Translations under genes and position numbers: made by a program
The notes under the pieces: model-generated
What the model saw: the letters and a program-made list of their open reading frames with translations, nothing else
What the model was told of the DNA's origin: nothing
Databases searched by the model: none
Shown: positions 1-12,200 of the stretch, piece after piece
How the letters are laid out: each line of letters opens with the position of its first letter
How positions within the stretch are numbered: the stretch's first letter is position 1
NCBI GenBank assembly: GCA_049423065.1
Contig: JBMSQB010000027.1
Span: 1-50,421, forward strand
DNA from: SYIM01 sp041182885
Lineage (GTDB): Bacteria > Pseudomonadota > Gammaproteobacteria > Burkholderiales > Burkholderiaceae_E
Direction of reading: 5' to 3'
Length of the DNA stretch: 50,421 bases

Positions 1-1
1 C

Positions 2-241
2 ACCTTCCGCATCCGCGACGAATCGGGTTCGGTGATCGCGATTGGCAAGGACAATGACCCCGTCGGCTGGGGCCAATTCGAGCTGCCCAAGGTGCACATC
101 TTTAACACCGGTGCGGTCTATCTCGAAGCGGGTAAGTACTACAAGTTCGAAGCCGTGCTGGTCGAGAACAGCGGCGGCGAGTATTTCCGAATTGGCTATA
201 CCCAGGACACCACCCCCGCAGGTACCTTTGTTGCCAACGTG
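2..241 (+). other. PA14-like module, C-terminal half
   Basis: About 80 residues with AVYLEAGKYYKFEAVLVE followed by GGEYFRIGYTQ. This matches the last strands of the five later PA14-like copies (LEKGKLYRFEVLHKE...GGDFVQVGYSK). PA14 is a beta-barrel fold often found in carbohydrate-binding or carbohydrate-processing proteins. The first half lies upstream of the window. Confidence 0.7.
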
Positions 242-3200
242 GTGGGCAGTTCAGAAAACTACCCGCCACTCGTTCTCAGTACCGATCTCAAGATGGCGAC
301 CAATGCCTTCGATGGCACGACCGCCGAATACCGTAACACCGACGGCACTTCCACGTCGAACCGCAACAGCGGCGTGATGTTCCGCTTGTCTACACCCACC
401 GCCCTGACCGGCATCAATTTCCAGAGCGCAGCCACCACGCCCGAATGGAATCCGACTCAGTTCACGATCTACGGCTCCGACCAACCACTGGCATGGGGCT
501 CCAACCTGTGGACGTCTATCGGGGCTGGTGCTACTGGACTGACAGGCTCCTCGGCGGGTAACGCCTGGGGCGGTCCAGTCAGCTTGACCTCGGCCCCGGC
601 CTACACCTACTACAAGGTGGTTTTCAACCAGACCGCTGGCGAGTCGGGTGGCAATTACTACGCCCAGATTGCCGAGATTCAGCTCACCTCAGCGAGCGGC
701 GTGATATCGCCCATGCCGGCGTTACCGTCGGATGCGACAGCCGTGACCGTGGTGACGCATCGCGGCCCAGACTTCAATCTCATTCCTGATTTTGCCGGTA
801 CGAACTTCACCCTCACGCTCAGTGCCGGTTCGGCGGGTGTGGTCAATGTCGGCAGCTCAACCAACGCAGCCCTGTTGACCTCCCTTGCGATCACCGCGTC
901 GGGCGACGGAACCTCGACCGCGACCCTGCAGGGCAGCCTGACTGCGCTCCAGAGCTATGTCGCAATACCGAATGCTGTTCGGTATACGGTGGGCCCCGCC
1001 CAGAATCTGACGGTCACGCTCACCAGCGCCCCCCTCAGCAAAATCGCCGAGAACGCCAAGCCCGCGCCCTCAGCCGGCACGATCGTTTCCTACACCGCGA
1101 CACCCGTTCGGGCGGGCGCGCCTGCGCAACCCGCACTCAATCTTCCTGCGACCTTCACGGTGCTGGATACCAACGGAAAGATCACGTTCGGATCCAACCC
1201 ACTTGGGACGGCCGGCGCAAGCGATGTGCGCACCGTGGTGCTCACCACCAGCGATGGAACGATCACGGCCAACGCGCTTGCCAGCAGCGGCGTAACGGCC
1301 ACGGTATCCGGAACACCCCACATCTCAGGTAACGCCCCGGCGGCGTCTTCGGTATCGCTCAGCGGCACCGTTGCTGCATTGAACGCCTACCTCAGCGCCG
1401 CGGACAAGCTGAGCTTCAACGGCACCGCTGGAACCTTCCCGACGCTCACTGTGCTGGTGCAGGCATCCGCGGGCAATCTGGTGTCGCAGGTACAGCAGCG
1501 TTCAACGCTGACGGTGTTGAATGCGGCGTCTGGCCTCGCCGCCTCGGCGACGCAAACGCTCGCGCCGGTTGGATTGACCAAGCTGCCTCCTTCGCTGCCC
1601 ATTACGCCGAACAGCGCGTCGACCCTGGTGTTTGACGGGCTCGACCTTACCGGGGTCAGCGACGTTGAATCCCTGACGCTCACCGTCAGCTTGCCGGACA
1701 GCGCTGCACTAGCACTCGGCACCGGGCAAGGGTTGAGCTGGTTCAATTCCAGCAACGTGGTCCAGGCCTCGGAGCAACGCACCCTGACCATTACAGGGAG
1801 TGAATCGCTGCTGGAGGGCGTGCTCAAGGGCACTTCCGGAAAGCTGGTGTACACCGGCGCCGCGCAAACCGAATACAGCACGCCGGTCACCGCAACACTT
1901 TCCCTCACGCGAACCAACGGTACGACGTCGACTGTATCCGTGCCGGTCTCCACGCCTGCGCAGGCCACCGGAACCCCCGCAACACTTTCGATACCGGCCG
2001 CCCGCATCACCACACCCGGCGCGCTGCAGTCGCTTCCCTTTGGCTCGTCGGCACTCACGGGCACCGGCAATGTGCTGCTGAACTTCGAAGCCACGGGTAA
2101 TGCGCAGTTCGAGTGGTCATCGAGCGGCAGTCTGAAAGCTTCCGCGTCCGCTGGCAGCACGCTTGCCGCCTCCACAACCGCGGCTTCAAGCGTTTCGTTG
2201 TATGGCGATGTGGCCGCGCTCAATGCCTACCTTCACGCGGGCAACCTGAAGCTTCGCTCATCTGGGGCAGGGTCGGTTACCGTCACCGTCGCCGCGGGCG
2301 ACTTCGTGTCGGCGAGCACGATACCCGTCACGCTTCAGGGCAATACGGCGCAGGCCCGTACCGGCCCGGCGCTGGCGATTCCCGCGCGCTTCAATGTGCC
2401 GGCATCAACCGGCCTTATCACCCTGGACGCAGACGGCGTTCTGTATGCACCGTCAAGCGGCACTGGGTTGGCGAGCGATGTGCTGACACTCACGATCAGC
2501 ATTCCGGACTCGGTCACCCTATCGGGCAGTCAGGGTTTGGGCACAGTGACGTCTGCGGGCGCTGTAAGCAGTCTGTCGCGGACGCTTACGCTTTCCGGCA
2601 CCGCGGCGCAGTTGAACGCGAAGTTGCTCGGCACCGGCAGTGCCGATCGCATCCGATATGTCGGCCCGGTCTCGGCGCCGCTTGTATTCTCGGTGACCGA
2701 TGGCACATCGCTTGACGGCGTTCCGATCAGCTCGACGGTGACGTCGCTGGTCAACACCGTCAGCACCATCATCACCGCGAATCCGGATGTGTCTGAGACG
2801 ACCGCCGCGTTTGCGTCGCTGCCCACCAAGGTGTGGGTCACCCCCTACCGCGATTCCGATCTGCGGTTTGTTGGCGCATCGCTAACCGGCGCCCTCGCCA
2901 ATGGCACGGACGAGCTTCGGCTTCGTTTCGTTCCCGGCGCTGCTGCGGGAACACTGACCGCCACCGCTTCGGGCTATGTCACGGTGCATACGGTCAATAC
3001 GCACACCGAAATTCGCGGCAAGGCCTCCGATCTTGCAACCTACCTCGCCACACCTGGCGTGCTCCGCTACAACGGTGGCGGCACCACCTACACCCTCGAG
3101 CTTCGTGACGCACAGAATCAGCTTGATGCGACGGTCACGGTAACGGTTGCGGCCACTCAGCAGACGTCGAACTCGCCGTTCGATCCCACTTACCTCGCGG

Positions 3201-6200
3201 CCACTGCGCGCATGGTATTGCCCGCTGGCTTGAGTGTCGCGCCAGGGGCGCTCCTGCAAGTTGAGCCCGCCGCTGCGAACAGTTTCACCTTTTATGGCAG
3301 CGGAACGCTTGATCTTGATATTGAAGTGCCAGCCACGTCGCTGACCATCAACACATCCGGCCGGGCCATTACCAAGTCGACGTTGGCAACGACCACCTGG
3401 ACGAGACTGTCGGGAACCGCAGAGGAGCTCTCCGAACTGTTCGCAACGCCCGGCGCGGTGCAGTTCGATCCGATTTTGGGTGGAACCTCGCTTACTTTCC
3501 GACTCGTTCAGGGCGGAGCTCGCGGCGTAGTCGACGTGTTTGCCGCCGGCGCCCAGCCGCCTGCGAGCCTGCTGGATTCCGTTCCGGCAGGCGAGCCAGG
3601 GCTGCAGCTCCCGACTTCAGTTGTTCTGGTGCCCAACACCAGCAGCCCAGTCTATTTCGGCACTGACCGACTGAGCTACGCCTTTGGCAGCGATCCGCTC
3701 CGATTTACGGTCACGGCCGCCAGCGGGACGCTGAGCCTGGGTACGGCGCCCGCCGGCGTAACGGTTGAATCTGCCTCCGGCAGCAGCGTGGTGCTTGTTG
3801 GACTTGCGGACAATCTGGATGCGTGGATCAGTCAAGGGAACATTCGCTACAACACCGCTACATCGTCGCAGCTGTTGGTGAGTGTGGAATCGCCCGCGAC
3901 GCCCGCGCGCAGGGCCGAGGGTGTGGTCAGTGTTGTTAGCGCAAGCGTTCAGCTGGGCACAAGTTCTGGTTCCCCGGTATTCACATTGCCCGATCGATTG
4001 CGGTTGACCGCTGCGGCCAGCACCAATCTGGTAGTGCCGGGACCAGTCTTTGACGTATCCGACTCCCGAACACTCACGCTTACGCTGAAGGCGCCCAACG
4101 CGGGTGGCGACTTTACGCTGGTCGATGATGACGACACCCAAAATGGTGGCGCGGGTGCCGACGGCGTACTTGTGTCGACCGCAGTGGTGGGTGGCGTGGA
4201 GGTGGCTACGCTCCAGGGCGGCGCTGCCGCGCTCAACACGTATTTCAGCACTGCCGGGAAGATCACCTACAACAACACGGCGGGAACGCTCGCGGTGACG
4301 GTCTCTGCCGGTACCGGCAGCGCGGCTCGCAGTGTGGATACGATTTGGCGACTGGAGTCACCTGTTGGCGCGGCAACGCCGCAGATCGGCGTGCTGCCCC
4401 AGCGGCTTCTGGTCACCAACGGCTATGCAAACCAGATCGCGTTCAGCGGACTGACGCTGACTGGCGCCGGCACGCTCACGGCCACCCTGACGCTGCCTGC
4501 GGGTCTGGTGCTGACCGCGGGCCAGGGCTGGTCCGGCCCGGACACCGGTGGCGTTGACGCGACCGTATCGAACAGCGGCAAGACGCTTACGCTTGAAGGC
4601 AGTGCCGCCGATCTTCAGACCTATCTATCAACCACCAATCGGGTCGTCTACAACGGTCCTGGCCAGTACAACAGCGCGCCGATGCCTGTCACGCTGACGG
4701 TTGCCAACGGCGTCAACGAGTCGAGGGCAACGATCACGCTCGACGAGCCGGTTCAGCCCTCCACCACCGATCAAAACATCCGTCTGCGGCTGCAGGCGGC
4801 GGATCCCGATGCCGGTGGCTGGGTCAACCTCATCTTCCCGCGGCCAGGCTCCAGCGACACCGGGCAGCTCGTGTACACCGAAGACACGGCCTCCGGGCAG
4901 GTGGTGTTTGTCGAGCTTGAAGCGCCTAGGAGCACGTTCCAGATTGCGGGACTCGCAAGCGGCGCCTACGGTGCCGCAACCGGAGGCAACGTCAGGGTTG
5001 CCGTTGGTTCGACCATCTCAACTGGGGGCACGTCGTTTACTTCGGTACGCTTCATTGGTACAGCCGCGAACCTCAATACGTTCTTCGCGACATCGGGTAA
5101 CGTTCGCTACGACGCCACCACGGGCGTCGCCTCGGTTGCAGCTCGAATCGGCTCCTACTCGCTCGCCGTCGCGGGCGCAATGCCCACCGCGGGTCAGACC
5201 TTGACCGTCAACGGCCTGGCAACGGATGCGGTCAGCTACATGGTTATTGCTGCCGACCTCACGGTCGACGGCGCCGGTGGCGGCGGGGCTGCGCCCCTTG
5301 CGCAGGCCCGCGCCAACATCGCGGCCAAGCTTGCCGCGGCGATCAACGCGGCCCCGGGTGCGCTGGTCACCGCCGCCGCAGTGGCGTCGACCTCCAGCTC
5401 ACCCGCACCCGGGACCGTATTGCTCGCCAGACTCGGCGGCCCGATCACCGTCACCACCAGCGTCGCCGGTGGCGAGATTCAGCTTGCGGTTCTCGGCACC
5501 ACGCAAACCCGAGGCCAGATTCCGATCGTGCGTCCGGCGGGGTCGGGTGTTCAGTTACGACTCGCTCAGCAGTATGTGTTCTCCGACACGCAGCTGCCGT
5601 TCCTCACCTTCCCGTCCAATGCGCTGACCACGAGCGACGCAACCCAGGTCATTACGGCAACGCTCTCGGTTACCGCCGGTTCGCTCAGCTGGGTGAATGT
5701 CGCGGGCCTCACTCTGCCCGCCGGCACGACGATCGACAACACCAATCTGTTCGGCACCGGCCCGTCGCTTACGATCACCGGCACCGCTTCGGCGCTGAAC
5801 TCCTGGCTTTCAACGGCTGGCAACCTCGCCTATACGGGCACGCAGGCGGCGACGCTGACGTTCCTCATCAACGCGGCGTCGTCGGCCGGTGGCCCGGTGG
5901 TGTCGTCAACGATTCCGTCTAGCCTGATCATCCGGCCCGCGGCCACTCCGACGGTGTCGCTCAGCGCCCCTGCAACGCTCACGCTTGCGCCCGACGCGGC
6001 AGGCGTATCCACGGTTGCGTTCGCCCGCGATCTGATCAGCGCATCGGGCGGTACCGGCGCGCTGGTTGCAACGCTGATTGCACCAGCCGGCGAAAACTTC
6101 CTGAATGTCTTCAACGACGATACGGTTGCGGGTAATGCTGACGGTGTGACCGTCACGACCTCGCTCACGGTGAATGCCCGCAACGCGGTGCAGCTTGCGG

Positions 6201-9200
6201 GGTCTGCGGCTGACCTCAACCGGTATCTGCGCGCGGTGGGCAACCTGACCTACTCGGGCGTCGGCGCACAATCGCTTGAATTGCGTGTGACCAATCCGGG
6301 CACCGTCGCCGGGATGGATACGATCTCCACCGCCCGCATCCTCCTCGACAACCCCGGCGCTCGCGCCATCCCGCGCCTCGCGCTCCCCACCGCGGTCACT
6401 CTCGTTCCGGGTGCAGATTCCCCATTGCGATTGGGCGCGGCATCGGACGGCAACTGGCTGCTCGGTGTCTCGTCCGGGGCGACGGATGCTGGCACCGCGC
6501 TTGTCCAGGCTACGATCACCACCTCTGGTGGCGAGCTGTCCACGCTTGATGCGGCGGATGATGGAGTCACCGTCTCGGGTACGGGCGCCACGCGCACGCT
6601 CGTTGGCTCGGTGAGTGACCTCAGCGCCTGGCTGAATGCAGGCAAGCTCACGCTGCGCACCGACGCGGCCCGCACCGTGAGTGTCGAACTCCGTCGCGCC
6701 GCTGCCGCGGGCACCACCCTGTCTTCGCTCGACTCAACCCTGCTCGCTACCGGCGGCTTCTCGGTGGATCTGCACCAGCCCTCCGGCACGCGCTTCACCA
6801 GCCCCACGGTCAACCTGCCCGGCAGGCTCGCGGTGCTTGCGGATACCGACAGCGCGCTGACCCTGGGCGCGGCTGCCTTTGGTACGGATACCGGCACCTC
6901 GCTCTCCGTCACCTTGTCGGCCACCAATGGCTCGATCAACGTTGCATCGCTCGCGCCCACCGCAAGCGGCACGCTGACGGTGACGGTCGGCAGCGGCTCA
7001 CAGTCCGTCACCGTTTCCGCCTTCACCACGGTGTCGACGGGTGGCAGCCGAACCTTCGCCGGCTCGCCCGCTGCGCTCAGCGCACTGTTTGCCGAAGCAG
7101 GTGCCGCTGCGCGGGTGTTTGTGAACGGCTCCGCGCAGCAATCGCTGTCGGTGACCACCGCGCTGATGCAGAGCTCGGCTGCGGTTGCATCCACCACCGC
7201 CACCATCGAGCTCTACGGCGCGCTCTCTGCCTCGCTCAATCAGACCGTGCCGGTACTCACCAAGCTGCCAACCAGCCTCCCGGTCACCCCTGGCACCGAG
7301 AATCTTCTCCGCTTCAACACCGCGTCGCTTGAGGGTGCGAGTTCGAGCGCGCTCCTTGAATTGCGCCTTGCCTTGCCGGCGACGAACCTCACGCTGGGAT
7401 CGGGCGAGGGCCTCTCAATCGTGTCGGCGACCGATGCTGCGCTTGCGGTTACCGTGGTCAGCTCAATCCCCAACCGCGAACTCGTGATCCGTGGCACCGC
7501 CGCGCAACTCGCATCGGCGCTGCGCGCCGATACCGGCGCGGCACGCATCACCTATACCGGTCCGGGCACGCTGACCAACAATGGCGCCATCAAGCTCGAC
7601 GCGCGACTGATCGCCGTACCGGCCGGCCTTGCGACACCGACCACAGCGCTGACCGGCGCGCAATTCTCGGCGGCGGCGCAGTCCAGCGTCGAGGTCACGC
7701 TTGCCGCAGCGGCGCAGCCGGCCGAGTCCGAGTTCCACACCGGCGCCGCCAAGGCGCTCGATGCCAAGGTCGAAGTCACACCCGGCGCGTTGGCGGCTAT
7801 CGTCTTCGCCAACAATGCATTCAACGGCAGCCATCCGCTGTCGGTCACGCTGAGCTTGAACGACGCAGCAGGCACTGAACAACTGGCCTGGGCTGCCGTG
7901 CCCGCCGGGCTCGCGTCTGCGCTGACGCTCACGACCGGCGCCGGCTTCACCACGGCGGTGACGGCGGCCGGCACCGGCACGGCACTACGCCTGACCGGCA
8001 CGGCCAGCCAGATCAACACCTACCTGTCCACCGCCGGCAACCTCAAGGTTCGCGCCGACGCCGACACCACGATCACGGTGACGACCACGTCACAGGGACC
8101 GGATGCCGGAACCGCAGACGACATCACCAGCGTCTCGACCATCGCGATCGATCATGTTCCGGTGCCTGCGGCTGTCGCTGGCGTGCTGCCGCAACTGGGT
8201 CTCACCCTGCCCGCACAGCTCACCACCGCAGCAAGCTCAACCGTTGAAGCAGCGCTCGTCATCGCCCACCCGCCGCTTACGGGCAACGCGAGCCAAGCGC
8301 TTGCGATCGAGCTCTCCGTCAACGCGGGCGCGCTTGCCGCTCAGGCCGGCACCGGCATCACCGTCGTGACCGCCTCGGGCACCACCGTTCGCGTGACGGG
8401 CACGCTCGCCAACCTGAACGCCTGGTTCGCCAATGGCGGCGCGCGCTACACCGGCCCGGCGGCCACGCTGTCGGTCACCTACAGCCACACCGTGGGTGCT
8501 GCCTCGCAGACGCTGTCTGGCAGCGTGCTGTTGAAGCCCGCCATTGCGCCGGCCCCCGCGCTCGCGGTTGCGGCCTCTTATCCGGTGGCTGTGGGCAACG
8601 GCGCAGCCAGCCTCATGGTGGGCGGCTCCGCGATCAGCGGCGGTGCCACGCAAGTATCGGCCGTGTTCACGGTGGCCTCGGGCAGCTTCGAGACGCCCGA
8701 TACGACAGGCCTCGTTTCGGCGGTTCGCAGCAACAGCAACCAAACCCTCACGCTGACCGGGTCGACATCACAACTCAACGCCTGGCTTTCCGCCGGCAAG
8801 CTGCGCTATCAATCCGCTGCCATGGCGGCGGGGGCATCGGTTTCGCTGGATCTGGTCGTCACCAACATCGATGCGGGCGATGTCTCGGGCTTTGCCCGGT
8901 CGGCGAGCGCACGGGTTGCGCTGGTCGCCACCGCCGCTGCCGAAACCACCGGCCCGGCCACTCTGGGTCTTGCGCTGCCCGAGAGCCTGCGCGCGCTGTC
9001 GACCGAGGGCGTCACCACCGCACTCACGCTGCCCGGCACGCCGCTTTCCGGCGCCACCGGCAACCTGGCCTCGACGGCCGATGACTACACGCTGACGCTC
9101 ACCGCATCGCAGGGCACGCTCTCGGTGCTGTCGGGCGCGCTCGCCGACACCGACGTTGATGCAAACGAGCTGGTGGTCTCAGGCGACATCGATGCGCTCA

Positions 9201-12200
9201 ATGGCTTCATCACCAGCGGCGCGCTGGGTTACAGCGGCACGGGCGGCACGCTCAGCGTTCTGCTGTCGCGCGGCGCGCAGTCGGTACGCGGCACGATCGC
9301 ACTCGATGCCACCACCACGCTCGCAGCACCGACCAGCCTGCTGCCGGGCGCGATCGGCGTGGCGCCGGATGCCGCCAGTCCGATCGTGTTCGGCGCCAAT
9401 GCATTCGGCAGCGGATCCAACCCGGTTCGGGTCACGCTCTCGGTGCCATCCGACGGCACGTTTGCGGCAACGGGCGTGGGCACGCCTGGCACCGATGCCA
9501 ATGCGGTGCTGGTGACCGGCAGCAACACCTCTCAGATCGTCTTCACCGGCAGCGCCTCCGCGCTCAGCAGTTATTTCTCGGATGCGTCGCGCATTGCCTA
9601 CACCGGCCTTGCCACGCAGCTGATGACCGTGCTCACCGAGCGCCGCACCGCCGACCCAGCCACCACGCTGTCTTCAACGCGTTCGAGCGTGCAGCTCTAT
9701 GGCGCCTCGCGCCTGAGCGAGGCCGCACCGGTCATCACCGGTCTGCCAAGCCAGCTCTGGATGACCGCCAGGACCGCCTCGGATCTGCGCTTCACGGGCG
9801 CAGCGCTCGCCAACGCCTCGGCCGGCGAATCGCTGACACTGACCCTGTCGCTACCGGCTATAGCCGATCTGGCGCTCGATGCCACCTTGAGCGAAGGACT
9901 CTCCGCGAACGCAGGCGGCGGCGTGACCGTCAACAGCACGCTCAGCAACGCGCGCACCCTTGTTCTGCAAGGAACAGCCAGCAACCTGCAGGCGTTCATG
10001 GCTGCTGCGGATGCCATCCGCTACAAGGGCCCTGCGCTTGCGAGCGGCAACGCCCCGCTTGAACTCGGTGTGCGGCTTGAGAATGCGGTCGCGGCCTCGA
10101 CGGTGAACGTGCTGCTCGCAGCGCCCACCCAGCCTGCCACCGCCAATGCCGGCGGCATGATGCGGCTGCCGGAGGGCGTCATTGCCACGCCAGGCGCACT
10201 CGCCACCCCCGCCTTCGGTGCGAATGCCATCACCGGCACGGGCCCGCTCACCCTGCGCTTGACGGCCACCTCGGCCGCGACGCTCGTGTGGCAGGCCGAC
10301 ACAGCGCTACGCACCGGTTCGGGCGGCGCGCTCATTGCCGCGGGCACCGGCAGCACGCTCACGCTCTACGGCACAGCGGCAGAACTGTCCGCCTGGCTGC
10401 AGGCGGGCAAGCTCAAGCTGCTCGCCACCGGCACCGGGTCGGTCGCGGTTGAACTGGAGTCGACGCCTGCGGCGGGCTCCGCGCCCGTAGTGAGTTCGGG
10501 CACCTTCACTGTGGGTTACAGCCCTGCGCAGTCGACGGTAGCAGGCGCCGCGCCGGTTCAGCTTCGTCTGCCGCTCGCGCTCACTGTGCAGTCGGGTGCT
10601 GCCAGCACCCTCGCGATCGCGGGTTCGACTGCATCGCGCGTGGGCGCAGCCACCGACACAGCGTTGTCGATGAAGCTTGCGGTCGCGAGCGGAACACTCG
10701 CTGCTGTCGACTTCGCGGGTCTGGTGGCGGGCAGTTTGTCTGCAGACGCGCGCACGCTCACGCTCTCGGGCACCACGGCCGCGCTCAACGCCTGGCTGGC
10801 CGCGGGCAAGCTGGCCTACACCGGCACCGGTGAGGCGCTCGAAGTGGGCTTGTTGGAGGCTGGCGCCTCGGCCTCGCAGGCCATTACCGGCTCGGTACAA
10901 CTGATTGCCGCATCGGCTGTCGTTCCTGCGCTCGCGCTCCCCACCAGCGTGCCGGTGCGCGCGGCCACCGCATCCAATGTCGTGATCATCGGCACACCAA
11001 TCTCCGGTGCCGGCACTCTCAGCCTGATCGCCTCGGTTGCGAGCGGCAGCCTGCAGGCTGCCTCCACCGGCGGCCTGACCGACCTCGACGCAGCGGCCAA
11101 TGTCGTACGGGTGACCGGGACCGCGGCTGCGCTCAATGCCTGGCTCGCGTCCGGCGCGCTCCGCTACACCGGCGCGGGCGAGGCGCTTACCCTCACCGTT
11201 GAAAACACCACAGGCGGCGCGCGCTCGGCTTCTGCGCGCGTGGCGCTCACCCCCGTGGCTGCGGTTGAAACGACCGGCCCGCAGGGCCTTGCGATGGCCC
11301 TGCCCAGGGCGATTCCGGTGACCGCCGGCGCCGATGTGGCGTTGCTGATGCCGGGCACGCCGCTGGGCGGCGCGTCGGACTCGGTCTACACGCTCACGCT
11401 TGCCTCCACCGCGGGCACGCTCACCGCAGCGCCCACGCGCGCCGGCGACGCAAGCGCCGTGGCGGCGCTCGTCGATCTGGATGCCGCAAGCGGCACCGTG
11501 CGCTTGAGCGGCACGATTGCCACGCTCAACACCTGGTTGGGCATGGGCCGCCTGGTTTACAACGGCCCGGCTGCAACGCTCAATGCCACGCTGTCGCTTG
11601 GCGCGCAGAGCGTCTCCAGCGCAATCGAACTGTCGGCCGGCGCAGCCTCGTCATCGCCCGCGCTCTCGGCGCCTGGCGTGCTGCCGGTGGTGCCCGCCGC
11701 AGCAAGCCCGGTGGTGTTTGCCGCCAACGCCTTGGGCAGCGGCACCGTGGCGCGCTCGGTCACGCTGCGCGTGGCCGACGGCGGCGTCTTCAACGCAAGC
11801 GGTGCAACCGAGGCCGGCATCACGGCGGTTGGCAACGGATCATCGAGCCTCACGCTCACCGGCTCGGCCGATGCGCTGTCGGCGTATCTGTCGGCCTCGC
11901 CCGCACGGGTCAACTACCTTGGCATTGCCTCGCGTGTCGATGACACTGGCACGCGCGCCCAGACGATGCGCGTTTCGGTTGAGCTTGGCGCCAACCGCGC
12001 CGAGGCCGAGGTTGCCCTCTATGGCGCAACCAGCGCATTCAACACCGCGCCGGCCATTGGCGAGCTGTCATCCCGCCTGTGGGTGACGCCTTCGGTTTCC
12101 TCGCAACTCAAGTTCGATCAGGCGGTGCTCTCGGGAACCGGCACGCTCACGCTGTCGGTTGCGCTCCCGGCCGCCGGCACGCTCGCGCTCGCCGATGGCC

